Source: Actinomycetota bacterium
GTDB lineage: Bacteria > Actinomycetota > Actinomycetes > Mycobacteriales > Pseudonocardiaceae
Length of the DNA: 36,429 nucleotides
Direction of reading: 5' to 3'
Assembly (NCBI GenBank): GCA_021324675.1
Contig: JAJPIR010000329.1
Location: forward strand, 1-36,429
The stretch's first letter is position 1. Each line of letters starts with the position of its first letter. The position numbers were made by a program, and so were the translations under genes. The notes beneath the pieces were generated by a model, which ran no database searches, was not told the DNA's origin, and saw only the letters and a list, made by a program, of their open reading frames with translations. Positions 1 through 7,813 of the stretch are shown piece after piece.

Positions 1-681
1 CTGCTCAGCGACCCCGCCCGACGCACCAACACCACCGGCAATAACCGGGTCAAATGGCTGGGCAGCGGCCTATACGTGTGCGGCGCCTGTGGCCAGCCCG
101 CGCTGCGAGTGTCCTACACCGGCAACCACCGCCAACCCGCCTATCGGTGTAAGGCCCAGGACAACACCAGACACAGCGCCGGGCACGTCGCCCGCGCCGC
201 GCCACCGCTTGATGATTACGTCGAGCGGATCATCGTGGCCCGTCTGCAACGCCCCGACGCCACCAGCCTGTTCACCGCCCCGGCCGACACGGACCTAGAT
301 ACCACCGCGCTGCAGACCGAAGCCGCTGCCCTCGGCCAGCGCCTCACCGATCTCTCGGCGGCCTTCGCCGAGGGCGTGATCACCGTAGCTCAGTTGCGCA
401 CCGGTACCAGCAAACTCCGCGCCCGGCTATCCGAGATCGAAGACACGCTGACCGCCGCTGCGAAGGTCAATCCCCTGATCGGACTGGCCGGGCAAGCCAA
501 CATCACCCAAATCTGGTACGGCACCACCCCGAACCGCTCCGACGGGCTCGACCTGGGCCGGCGCCGCGCCGTGCTCGCCACCCTGCTCACCGTCACCGTG
601 TTGCCCACTAGCAAAGGCAGACGCCCCAACGGCAGCTATTTCGACCCCACCGGAATCCACATCGAATGGAAAACACACTAA
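1..681 (+). CDS. Large serine recombinase, C-terminal part (5' end outside window)
   Basis: The reading frame is open from base 1, so the N-terminal catalytic resolvase domain lies outside the window. What remains is the DNA-binding C-terminal half of a large serine recombinase. A zinc beta-ribbon is visible (CxxC in YVCGACGQPALR, then YRC about 20 residues later). A helical, coiled-coil-like stretch follows (LQTEAAALGQRLTDLSAAF...LRARLSEIEDTL), then the typical end region with RRAVLATLLTVTVLP. Family knowledge: such enzymes integrate, excise or invert DNA between att sites by a serine-phosphate intermediate, and the attachment site often lies next to the gene. Here a block of iterons and a 97-bp element repeated at the other window end begin 41 bp after the stop. 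The start is not visible. Family call is firm; which element it serves is unknown. Confidence 0.88.
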   Translation: MLSDPARRTNTTGNNRVKWLGSGLYVCGACGQPALRVSYTGNHRQPAYRCKAQDNTRHSAGHVARAAPPLDDYVERIIVARLQRPDATSLFTAPADTDLDTTALQTEAAALGQRLTDLSAAFAEGVITVAQLRTGTSKLRARLSEIEDTLTAAAKVNPLIGLAGQANITQIWYGTTPNRSDGLDLGRRRAVLATLLTVTVLPTSKGRRPNGSYFDPTGIHIEWKTH

Positions 682-721
682 CCACACCACCCACCGGTCA
701 CGCGGTTAGTCCACGGCGCGC

Positions 722-869
722 AACCCGTCACAACCAGGGGCTACCCGTCACCGCGGTGTGACGGGTTACGCGGTGCCCTGTGACGGGTTCGTCGGCACTT
801 GAGCTGTGGAAATAGGCAACGTGACGGGTGTGACAGGTTGCGCGTCCCCTCGTTAAACCCGTCACAAAA
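722..869. repeat. GTGACGGGTT iteron block
   Basis: At least six copies of a 10-11 bp word are seen on both strands: AACCCGTCACA at 722-732, ACCCGTCACC near 743-752, TGTGACGGGTT at 757-767 and again at 779-789, GTGACGGGTG at 821-830 running into GTGACAGGTT at 830-839, and AACCCGTCACAAAA at 856-869. The block follows the serine recombinase stop. Repeated short words of this kind are usually protein-binding sites (recombinase, accessory factor or initiator). Which protein binds here is not known. Confidence 0.75.
773..869 (+). repeat. Left copy of 97-bp terminal inverted repeat
   Basis: Bases 773-869 are identical over 97 of 97 positions to the reverse complement of 36333-36429, the last bases of the window. 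The copies then diverge. The left copy runs directly into GGCTCGCG, whereas the right copy has about 13 extra bases before the same GGCTCGCG. The repeat reaches the window end, so its full length is unknown. It holds most of the GTGACGGGT iterons. Confidence 0.9.
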
Positions 870-904
870 GGCTCGCGACGATGCATCATCGGTCAACACG
901 ACTC

Positions 905-1155
905 TTCGCTTAAGATTTTTGATGCCTCTGGCGCGACGCTCGCGGGCCGGTGAAACTGGGGGCGCGTCGCCCGCTGACGTCGTTGTGCCTTGGTGCGGGT
1001 GAGCCCGTGCTTAAGATTGACGCTGGAGCCTGTCCCGGTGGGGTACTCCGGGTTGCCACCTTTCGAGCGCGAGTCTCAGACTCTTGATCTTCATGCGGGT
1101 TCCGTGGGCGGCGCGCCGTAGTGGCCGTTCGGAGGGGAGCCCCACGGTGGAGATC
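905..1155 (+). ncRNA. Candidate IS110 bridge RNA region (left end)
   Basis: IS110-group elements transcribe a bridge RNA from the non-coding left end, upstream of the transposase. Its two loops pair with target and donor DNA. This 250-bp stretch has no gene on the plus strand. It carries a 10-bp direct repeat GCTTAAGATT at 908-917 and 1009-1018, a CCCGG...CCGGG hairpin near 1036-1054, and a GAGTCT/AGACTC inverted repeat near 1072-1084. The position and structure are suggestive, but the loops cannot be assigned by eye. Confidence 0.4.
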
Positions 1156-2403
1156 ATGTACGAACGGGTGGCCGCGATCGATGTTGGCAAGAAGATCATC
1201 GCGGTGGCGGTGCGCACTCCGGGTGAGCGAGCGGGCAAGCGCCGCCAGCAGGTGCGCAAGTACAACACCTTTCACCAGACGCTGGCCAAAATGGTGGCCT
1301 GGCTGGTGTCCGAGGGCGTCACGCACGTGACCATGGAAGCGACGGGGATTTATTGGAAGCCGATCTTTCACGCCCTGTGTGAGGCCGAAGGCCCTGTGGA
1401 GGTGTTGCTGGTCAACGCGCGGCATGTCAAGAACGTCCCAGGCCGCAAAAGCGACGCCCTGGACGCGGTGTGGCTGGCGGAGTTGACCGAGTGCGGGCTG
1501 CTGCGGGGCAGCTTCATCCCGCCACCACAAATCGCCGCGATCCGGGAGTTGACCCGCTACCGCAAAAAGCTCATCGAGCAACGCACCAGCGAATTGCAGC
1601 GCCTGGCCAAGGTCCTTGAGGACAGCGGAATTAAGATCGACTCGGTGGCCTCGAAGTTGACCACTCTGTCGGCCCGAGACATGATCGAGGCACTGATCAA
1701 CGGGGAACGTGATCCCGCCGTGCTGGCGGATCTGGCTCGCGGGGTGATGCGCAAGAAGATCCCCGAGCTAACCATGGCCTGCGCCGGGCGCTTCAGTGCC
1801 CAGCACGCGCTGATGTGCACCCTGCACCTGGAACACATCGACCACCTCGCGGACATGATCGCCCGGCTGGACACCCGGATCGACGAGGCCACCCTCCCTT
1901 TCGTCCGGCAGACCGAGCTGCTGGCGACGATCCCGGGAATCGGTGAGCGCGCCGCCCAGGTCGTCATCTCCGAGATCGGTGTGGAGATGTCCCGGTTTCC
2001 CACCGCGGCACACCTGGCGTCATGGGCTGGCTTGTGCCCGGGCAACAACGAATCCGCCGGGCGGCACCGATCCGGCAAGACCCGCAAGGGCAACACCGAA
2101 CTCTGTGAGATCCTCACCGAATGCGCCTGGGCCGCCGGACGCACCAGCACCTATGTCGGTGCCCAGTTCCGCCGCTTTCACCGCCGGTTCGGCAAAAAGG
2201 GCGGCCAGAAGGCCGCTACTGCCACCGCCCATACCCTGATCGTGATCATCTGGCATGTGCTCGCCGAGACCACCGCCTACCGCGACCTCGGCCCGGACTA
2301 CTTCACCCGCCGCATCGACAGTCCCGAAGCCCGCAAACGCCGACTCATTCACGAACTCGAAGCCCTCGGACACAAGGTCACCATCGAACCCAACGCTGCG
2401 TAA
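1156..2403 (+). CDS. IS110-family transposase (DEDD plus Transposase_20)
   Basis: A 415-aa transposase if started at ATG 1156, which follows a GGTGGAG motif; an in-frame ATG at 1084 has weaker support. The N-terminal RuvC-like DEDD domain shows D9 in AIDVGKK, E61 in MEATGIYW, and D100/D103 in KSDALDAVW. The C-terminal Transposase_20 domain shows the helix-hairpin-helix-like TIPGIGERAAQ, then LASWAGLCPGN and NNESAGRHRSGKTRKGN, where the serine of ESAG is the expected nucleophile. Length and domain order are full. Known IS110 recombinases use a structured RNA to choose donor and target. The gene looks intact, so the element may still be active. Confidence 0.93.
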   Translation: MYERVAAIDVGKKIIAVAVRTPGERAGKRRQQVRKYNTFHQTLAKMVAWLVSEGVTHVTMEATGIYWKPIFHALCEAEGPVEVLLVNARHVKNVPGRKSDALDAVWLAELTECGLLRGSFIPPPQIAAIRELTRYRKKLIEQRTSELQRLAKVLEDSGIKIDSVASKLTTLSARDMIEALINGERDPAVLADLARGVMRKKIPELTMACAGRFSAQHALMCTLHLEHIDHLADMIARLDTRIDEATLPFVRQTELLATIPGIGERAAQVVISEIGVEMSRFPTAAHLASWAGLCPGNNESAGRHRSGKTRKGNTELCEILTECAWAAGRTSTYVGAQFRRFHRRFGKKGGQKAATATAHTLIVIIWHVLAETTAYRDLGPDYFTRRIDSPEARKRRLIHELEALGHKVTIEPNAA

Positions 2404-2578
2404 CCGGTCACCAGCATCAATCATCAACCAACCCGGCACCCAGCAGGGTCACCAACCCCTGCGTCCGGAACGTGCCTGGTCACCGCAGTTTCGTCTCAGA
2501 CACACCTATCGGGTGACATCTGGTGTGGCTGGGTTACGGGAACGGTTGTCGGTCGCCCGTCTTTGCTTCGCGAAATAT

Positions 2579-2626
2579 GACCCGCCCCCGGCAGCGGACG
2601 CGGTGTGTCGCTGCCGGGGGCGGGTC
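2579..2626 (+). terminator. Perfect 18-bp stem, 12-nt loop hairpin
   Basis: GACCCGCCCCCGGCAGCG at 2579-2596 is exactly complementary to 2609-2626, with a 12-nt loop. There is no T-tract, so if it terminates transcription it is of the GC-rich actinobacterial type. It could end transposase transcription on the plus strand and/or the decayed gene on the minus strand, whose stop lies at 2642. It could also be a structured edge of the insertion. Confidence 0.65.
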
Positions 2627-2641
2627 GTGCTATTGGTGAGT

Positions 2642-2970
2642 TTAGTGCGTGGTGGTTGGTTGGCGGGGTTGGAGGATGGCTCGGAGGGCGGTGCGCTGGG
2701 TGTCGGTCAGCGGTGGGGCTTGAGCCACGAGGTGCTGGATGTGCGCGGTGAGGCTGTCCGGGCTCGGCCGTGGTGACGGGACCGCTGGGGTGGTGCGGGT
2801 GCGGTCACCTGGTGCGGGGCCGGTCGGTGGGGTGGTTATGGTCGGGGTGTTGGCACATCACCTCCAAATGGTGGGAGAGCGCGCGGGCGAAGATGGATAA
2901 CGAGTCAGCGGCGAGGAAGGTACGGTCTTCCGTCCGATTGTGTGCTGGGACGCGGGTTTGACGCGCCGAT
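2642..2970 (-). pseudogene. Decayed small actinobacterial gene in two frames
   Basis: On the minus strand, one frame reads RTEDRTFLAADSLSIFARAL...EVMCQHPDHNHP and stops near 2803. The next frame then continues with SLTAHIQHLVAQAPPLTDTQ and ends TTTH at a TAA (2642-2644). The AQAPPLTDTQRTALRAIL ending resembles short actinobacterial proteins that often sit near integrases and end in a similar 'PPLTxxQRxxLxxLL' phrase (recalled pattern, not searched). There is no good start codon, and a frame change is needed near 2810, so this is best read as a remnant or as a gene broken by a sequence error. Function unknown. Confidence 0.35.
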
Positions 2971-2973
2971 AGG

Positions 2974-3016
2974 CCCCGCTACCGCGACCGCCGCGCCGCC
3001 GATGGGGGTAGCGGGG
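2974..3016. repeat. GC-rich hairpin
   Basis: CCCCGCTACC at 2974-2983 pairs with GGTAGCGGGG at 3007-3016 (10-bp stem, 23-nt loop). A further palindrome, CTACCCGGGTAG, follows at 3021-3032. Several hairpins in a gene-free stretch suggest a structured regulatory or replication region, but nothing identifies it. Confidence 0.5.
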
Positions 3017-3032
3017 GGTCTCTACCCGGGTA

Positions 3033-3820
3033 GGCCCCCTGGGTAATGGCCGCTGACCAGCGCGGTAACGGGGGGAGACCCCCCGTGTGCCGGCTGTCTA
3101 ACGGCGCGGTGTTTGCGCCCGTGGTGGCCGCCGGTCGGGGGTGGCGGGACGTGGGGCAGGCGCTGAGGCGCCAGCGGTGCGCTAGGGCACATGCCTCACG
3201 TCGGCGCCCGATCTGTTGCCGGTGCTGACGTGCGGCGAGGCAGACCACCCGGCGAGGCAGGCCCCTGTGCGTGGGCCGGAGACAGGTCCGTTTCAGCGGT
3301 CGAGACGGGGTAGCGCTATGTGCCTCGGGATCGCCGTGGTGAGCCCCCGGTATCGCGGGGAAGAAGGGGAAGCAAGGGATCCGTGATCAGCTCGCTGCTC
3401 GCTCGCAGGACGAGGGCAACCGGGCCGATGAGGTGTCCGCCCGCCGGTTTTCCCTTTTCCTGCCGACTGCTTGAAACCCGTCCCAGGCATGTCCGGCCGG
3501 ACCTGTGCGGGACGGGGGTGGTGGGACAGCTTCGGTGCGGTCGCTGAGCTGCGCAGAGTAGTCATGGGTGGGCGGTTGGGACGGGGTGGCGACGGCTGTC
3601 CCCAGCCCGTCCCGACCCGGTTGACAGGCCCACTCGACGGCGCACGGCGGTGCGGGACGGACACCCGATGCTCCGCACTACCGTGGTCATCCGATAATTA
3701 CTGTACGTAGTTGAATGCCGTGAGGGAGGGAGGCAATGTCCCGGGGTGGTCAATGCCGGAATCGGGGTGAAGGAGAGTGTGGCCGGAGGCGCGTGCAGGG
3801 TCGCTGCGCGGCCATACTCC
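3033..3820. other. Stretch without a supportable gene
   Basis: About 800 bases where the open frames are short and have arginine- or proline-rich compositions typical of chance frames in GC-rich DNA. I see no recognisable domain on either strand. A local AT-rich patch (GATAATTACTGTACGTAG, about 3691-3708) stands out against the GC-rich background and could be a promoter or an origin-like melting site. No further function can be supported. Confidence 0.4.
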
Positions 3821-3823
3821 CTG

Positions 3824-3904
3824 TTCGAGTCAGGGAGGTGCGGGGAGGGACCCGGCAGGGAGAACTCCCTCGCATCCCTCGGTGCCTCCCTGACTAACTC
3901 CCTC
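3824..3904. repeat. Cluster of AGGGAG/CTCCCT iterons
   Basis: Within about 80 bp the word AGGGAG or its complement occurs repeatedly. There is an ACTCCCTG copy near 3825. AGTCAGGGAGG at 3828-3838 has an inverted partner at 3884-3894. AACTCCCTC occurs at 3863-3871 and again near 3896-3904. The regular alternation looks like a multi-site operator or replication iterons. No initiator gene is visible beside it, so the role is open. Confidence 0.55.
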
Positions 3905-4174
3905 AATCACTCGAACTGAATAGGTGTCACCGATCGTGGTTGGGAACACTGTGAGCTGACAACGGTGACGGTGTTCGGGCCCAGTCCAGCCGCGACCAAA
4001 GTGCCAGCGCGGTAGCGGCAGAACACGCGGCTCGGGAATATCTCGGGGGAGTCGATGCACCCGTGCTGCCGCGTGGTTTGCCTGTGCAAGGGCGGCTAGC
4101 TCCCCCGGTGGCACACCGGTCATCATCGCTGCGCCACTCATCGCGCCTCGCTCGGCCTGACGACCGCGACCCAC
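3830..4174 (-). CDS. Possible small hypothetical protein running into iterons
   Basis: A 114-aa frame with a plausible N-terminal half (MSGAAMMTGVPPGELAALAQ from an internal ATG at 4141, then RVHRLPRDIPEPRVLPLPRW) and good G/C at third positions. Its last 35 residues are encoded by the CTCCCT iteron cluster and are probably not under protein selection. There is no known domain and no clear ribosome site. It may be a real short gene with a decayed 3' end, or chance. Confidence 0.25.
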   Translation of the reverse strand: MGRGRQAERGAMSGAAMMTGVPPGELAALAQANHAAARVHRLPRDIPEPRVLPLPRWHFGRGWTGPEHRHRCQLTVFPTTIGDTYSVRVIEGVSQGGTEGCEGVLPAGSLPAPP

Positions 4175-4559
4175 CGACCTCGATCGGCCTGGGCGCCCGG
4201 TTCACCGGTCCCACTTTTCTTCGTAATACTCGTGGCTGTCGACTACCTCGGAGACAGCCCGGCGAGAGCACGTCCGGGTGGTCCTTCGGCCATCTTCTGT
4301 CGCGTTGAGCTGCCAACCACCCCAGCGCACAACGCCGACCACTACATGTAGGCGCCGGACGCGACGTCGTGAACTGGCGGCTCCGTCGGTGGCAGATGCT
4401 GTAACTCCTAGTCACCGACTCTACCGCAGCGGCATAGTCGATCAGGCCGACCAGACCTCGCGGTCGCCGCGCGCCGGCGCAAAGTCAAGACGTCGGGCCG
4501 TTCATCCAAACGACTGCCCGCCGATCGATACCCGCACCTATCGAAGAACTGCCCCGACG

Positions 4560-4757
4560 TCACTCGCCAAGTCTGCGTGCGCCGACGGGTGCGCACTTCT
4601 CGCAGAGCAGCACCATGCCGGCCACCTTATGCAAGGACATATACCTCTCGGCCGTCATGAAGGTGCCGTCCTCGCGGGGTAGCTGCACATCGCGTTCGCA
4701 GCCGCACTTCTCACACGCCAGTGACATCCATTGGGCAGGTTCAGAGGTTGTCGTCAT
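4560..4757 (-). CDS. Small four-cysteine (zinc-ribbon-like) protein
   Basis: A 65-aa protein starting at ATG 4757. Two CxxC pairs (CEKCGCERDVQLPREDG near residues 15-31, and LLCEKCAP near 50-57) flank a conserved-looking stretch, FMTAERYMSLHKVAG. Four cysteines in two knuckles suggest binding of one zinc. The codon use and cysteine spacing make this much more protein-like than the overlapping frames. Nothing nearby shares its strand, so context gives no function. Small zinc ribbons of this kind can bind nucleic acid or protein. Confidence 0.6.
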   Translation of the reverse strand: MTTTSEPAQWMSLACEKCGCERDVQLPREDGTFMTAERYMSLHKVAGMVLLCEKCAPVGARRLGE

Positions 4758-5456
4758 GCCCGCATCGTGTCAGAACCTGGCGCGGCGACGTGACCCGCTG
4801 GCGTTGGCAAGCTGCGCCACCCCTCCTGCTCCTAGGCGCTTCGCGACTAGCTCGACTAACAAAAAACGCCGGATGAGAATTAGTTGACCAACAAACAGGT
4901 GTGCGATCTGGTCCGAGGACGCAGAACGGGCGGCGCCTACGGCCAGGCGTGAGGACTCTCGGTCCGTGCAAAGTTGGAAGGCCGGGTCCTCCGACGGCTC
5001 GACCTCCGGGGTGGTCGACAGCCTGGGGGTTACGCAGATCGAGGAACGCCAAGGTGGTTACGGGGGCTACCGGCTGGCCCGGTGAACCAATCACCGCGAT
5101 CGGCGTGACAAGTACGCTGGGAGCGGGCTACGACCAGCCAGCGGATCGGGTACGCCACCGGGATCGTCGACAGAACCTCTCCTTGGGGCACCCGCCGCGG
5201 CTGCTGACCTGGTCAAGTTTTGTTTTGGCATGGTGCTGGCCGGCTGACTAGGCGTGGGTGAGGCTGAAAAAGCCAGGATCGTCACCAGCTACGCTGGACC
5301 CGTCGGGGGACTACTTGGCCGCGTTGGCGAGCCAGTTGGCACAGTTGGTTGGTGTCCTTGTCCTCGGAGCGGACTGCGGCTACGCCGTGTGGACAGTGAG
5401 TGAGGGGCCCCCGCGTGCGCGGTGTCGTCGGCGGGTCAGGAAAGAGGACGCAAGCC
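4758..5456. other. Stretch without a supportable gene
   Basis: About 700 bases with overlapping open frames on both strands, none with a recognisable domain or convincing start. The frame at 4901-5251 (+) and the one at 4741-5094 (-) are both arginine/proline-rich. One patch near 5290-5390 (+) reads DYLAALASQLAQLVGVLVLG and could be a gene scrap. Confidence 0.35.
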
Positions 5457-5729
5457 GTGGAGCACCAACACGCCGCGCATGACCTCGCTGAGGCGTTTGG
5501 GTCTTTCGATCGGGCCCGCCTTGATCGAATGAGCGAGGTCGATCGAGCGAGCCAGCTAGACGCCCGCCAGCGGCTCCATGACTATGTGGACGGGTTGTGG
5601 GCAGACATCGATCAGGCCGGGGAGCGCCCGGCCGTGGGAGAGAAATACCAGGCGATCGCGGCGATGCGGGAGCTGACCGGGGCGCTGCGGACAATCGCTT
5701 TCGAGGCAGTGTACAACGCGCCGGACTGA
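5457..5729 (+). CDS. Hypothetical protein, 90 aa, helical
   Basis: Start chosen at GTG 5457, which follows an AAAGAGG motif. The protein begins VEHQHAAHDLAEAFGSFDRA and continues with the helical, charged segments RLHDYVDGLWADIDQAGERP and KYQAIAAMRELTGALRTIAF, ending NAPD. Codon use is typical coding, and the overlapping minus-strand frames are less plausible. I do not recognise a family. It is likely soluble and helical. It stands alone between non-coding stretches, with no operon partner visible. Confidence 0.5.
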   Translation: MEHQHAAHDLAEAFGSFDRARLDRMSEVDRASQLDARQRLHDYVDGLWADIDQAGERPAVGEKYQAIAAMRELTGALRTIAFEAVYNAPD

Positions 5730-5823
5730 GCGGTCTGGCCACCTGGCATAGCCCCGAACCGCGACGTCGGATGTCAGATCGTCGCGGCCCAGGCAGCATC
5801 CGTGACCAAGGAAAGGCACGCCT

Positions 5824-6065
5824 TGACTGATCAGGTAAAACAGCACAACCACAACGACGGGTTGTTCCGCACGGCTGAGCAAGCAGACGAGCGGCAAGTG
5901 GCGTCAGACGTCACTGACGGTAGACCCAGGACGCGACCGTCTCGGAATCTGTTCCGCCACGCCGTCGACTGCGAAGCAGCGGAGCCGCAGCGTCCGACTA
6001 CTCAACGCGACGATGCGGCGATGCGGTCGCTGCGGTTTCCCTTCGATCAAAACGACGGTAGATAG
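5824..6065 (+). CDS. Possible small hypothetical protein
   Basis: A TTG at 5824, preceded by GGAAAGG, would open an 80-aa reading frame beginning LTDQVKQHNHNDGLFRTAEQ and continuing into less protein-like sequence. The N-terminal 30 residues look coding; the rest is uncertain. It lies 94 bp after the preceding hypothetical gene on the same strand and might form a unit with it. There is no known domain. Confidence 0.22.
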
Positions 6066-6510
6066 TGGACAAGTCAGCTCCATCTGCACGGTTGGCCATC
6101 GGTGCAGGGAGGACTCGCTCAGAGACCCTCGGCCGCGACCGGCATCAGTTCGGCCACTAGTGTGCAAGTGAGCCGTGGGAACACCTGTATTCGTGCGGCC
6201 CGTGTCGGCGCGCACTAGGTTGGGCTGGCCAGCGCCATCAGAATGCACCCTTCAGACCGGCGAGCATCAACCGCCTCGGCATGAACCAATTCGGCCTTTG
6301 ACGCGATGCCAGGCGCCGTTCGGGCCGTCGAGGACGGCCGGGTCAAGTGGCGCCGCCGGCAACTCGCGTCGATGGTCCGCGACGATCCCGAGGAGACCAT
6401 ACGCGTCTTGCGCGACGAGCTTGGCTACGAGGTCATATCACCAGCGTCCGGTGCCTGTGGTGTCCGGTTCGATCGGCTGCGAGGTTGGTAAGACGGCCAA
6501 CGGCCAGAGA

Positions 6511-6603
6511 TTGAAACGCACCATCGCCTGGCTGTTCGGCTACTGCCGACTGACCATCCGTGACGAACGCTACGCTCACCGGCGATGCGCCTTCCCAGCT
6601 TGA
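6511..6603 (+). pseudogene. IS5-like transposase 3' remnant
   Basis: The reading KRTIAWLFGYCRLTIRDERY matches from memory the conserved C-terminal phrase of actinobacterial IS5-family (DDE) transposases (RTIAWLFGYRRLTIRYER). The usual following tail is replaced by AHRRCAFPA and a stop. Upstream sequence does not continue as transposase. It is therefore a short relic, probably cut by the IS21-like end directly downstream. Confidence 0.6.
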
Positions 6604-6627
6604 ATCGAGCCAGGGTCTCGGGGAAGC

Positions 6628-6674
6628 TGGTCCACTTTCAGTTGCCGCGCGGTGGTCAGTTTTCAGTTGCCGCC
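6628..6674. repeat. Tandem repeat resembling an IS21-type end
   Basis: Two copies of a 22-bp unit lie 25 bp apart: TGGTCCACTTTCAGTTGCCG begins at 6628, and TGGTCAGTTTTCAGTTGCCG begins at 6653, followed by CCGACA. Repeated TGGTCA...TTTTCAGTTGCCG(C)..GACA words are typical of IS21-family terminal regions in actinobacteria (recalled pattern). No istA/istB genes are present, so this is an end relic. Confidence 0.45.
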
Positions 6675-6747
6675 GACATACAAGAAACTCGTTAAGACCA
6701 GCTGAGCCAGTTCTAAAGCTAGGCGTGGTCGAAAACCTATGGTGTGC

Positions 6748-7707
6748 CTACGTTACGGGCTGGCCACCGGTGACGCCGAGAACTTCAGCGGTGATGTAGC
6801 TGGATTCCTGGGAGGCGAAAAAGACGTAGGCGGGAGCGACCTCGGCTGGCTGTCCCGCCCGCTGCAGGGGCACCTCTTGTCCGTGGGATTCTACTTTGGA
6901 CTTGGGCATGGTCGCTGGAATGAGCGGTGTCCAGATCGGCCCCGGCGCGACCGCGTTCACCCGGATGCCTTTATCAGCGAGCATTCTGGACAGCCCTTTG
7001 GTGAAGTTGACAATTCCAGCCTTGGTGGTGGCGTAGTCCAGCAACTCCGGGGACGGATCCGACGCCTGGATCGAGGAGGTGTTGATGATGCTCGCACCCG
7101 GTTGCATGTGCGGGATGGCACGTTTGCACAGCCAGAACATGGCGTACAGATTGGTCTTGAGGACTCGATCGAACTGCTCGGTGGTGATGTCTTCGATCCC
7201 GCCCACCTGAACCATTTGATAAGCAGCGTTGTTGACCAGAATGTCGATGCGTCCAAACTCTTGCACCGCCCGATCAACCAGCCGCTGGCACTGCTGTTCT
7301 TCAACCAGGTCACCAGACACGGTCACAGCACGGCGCCCGGAATCCTCGATAAGCCGAGCTGTCTGCTGCGCATCTTGCTCTTCCGAGGGCAGGTAGGAGA
7401 TCATGACATCAGCGCCTTCCCGGGCGAAGGCCAGGGCGACGGCACGGCCGATACCGGAGTCACCGCCGGTGATCACCGCAGTGCGGTCATCGAGCCGGTG
7501 GCTGCCGCGGTAGGAGCTCTCGCCGTGGTCGGGCTTGTTTTGCATCGCGCCGGTGTGGCCGGGGTAGTCGATCTGGTCGCCGTCAGTGTCAGGCGGCGGG
7601 TACTGACGGGTCGGGTCCTGACTGGTGTACTGGTCAGACGTGTGGGTGCCGAACTGGTCATCCACGGCGGTGACCTGCGGGACCGCTGGACGGTGGTCGT
7701 CGGGCAT
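6748..7707 (-). CDS. SDR-family oxidoreductase (general-stress YhdF/YhxC type)
   Basis: A 319-aa short-chain dehydrogenase. The cofactor motif is VITGGDSGIGRAVALAFARE (about residue 78), with NNAA in ILVNNAAYQ, a catalytic Ser in INTSSIQ, and YxxxK as YATTK. The end, ITAEVLGVTGGQP, is complete. The N-terminal extension with YPGHTGAMQNKPDHGESSYR is the mark of the stress-induced YhdF/YhxC branch. NAD(P)-dependent activity on an unknown alcohol or sugar is expected in the cytosol. ATG 7707 has no clear ribosome site, and an internal start cannot be excluded. Upstream, at 7814-7840, lies an inverted copy of its own codons 15-22 region. Confidence 0.9.
   Translation of the reverse strand: MPDDHRPAVPQVTAVDDQFGTHTSDQYTSQDPTRQYPPPDTDGDQIDYPGHTGAMQNKPDHGESSYRGSHRLDDRTAVITGGDSGIGRAVALAFAREGADVMISYLPSEEQDAQQTARLIEDSGRRAVTVSGDLVEEQQCQRLVDRAVQEFGRIDILVNNAAYQMVQVGGIEDITTEQFDRVLKTNLYAMFWLCKRAIPHMQPGASIINTSSIQASDPSPELLDYATTKAGIVNFTKGLSRMLADKGIRVNAVAPGPIWTPLIPATMPKSKVESHGQEVPLQRAGQPAEVAPAYVFFASQESSYITAEVLGVTGGQPVT
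7640..7666 (+). repeat. 27-bp dispersed repeat, copy 1 (inside SDR gene)
   Basis: Bases 7640-7666 are the exact inverted copy of 7814-7840 (27 of 27). A related copy occurs at 15021-15043 (21 of 23 positions matching 7641-7663). The shared core is TGTGGGTGCCGAA followed by YTGGYCATCC. In this copy it encodes DDQFGTHT of the SDR on the minus strand. Confidence 0.85.
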
Positions 7708-7813
7708 GATCGCCAGTCGTGGCGATTCGACTGCAGTATCGCCGTCCCAGTTTCACTTGCGACGTCGCGATCTACTTGGCAGGTTGCTACACGAATACGC
7801 CCAGGTCGCACGA

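Larger units (their letters stand above)
880..2560 (+). mobile_element. IS110-family insertion sequence (edges approximate)
   Basis: A single DEDD transposase gene (1156-2403) is flanked by a roughly 270-bp non-coding left region and a roughly 150-bp right region. There are no obvious terminal inverted repeats or target duplications, as is usual for IS110. The left edge lies between the end of the 97-bp repeat (869) and the first GCTTAAGATT (908). The right edge lies between 2404 and the hairpin at 2579. The exact termini cannot be fixed without an empty-site comparison. Confidence 0.6.

Noticed and set aside
722-869. CRISPR array
   Set aside because: The repeats are 10-11 bp, in both orientations and irregularly spaced, with no spacers and no cas genes.
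4901-5251. 116-aa plus-strand frame
   Set aside because: Arg/Pro/Gly-rich with no motif or ribosome site; typical chance frame.
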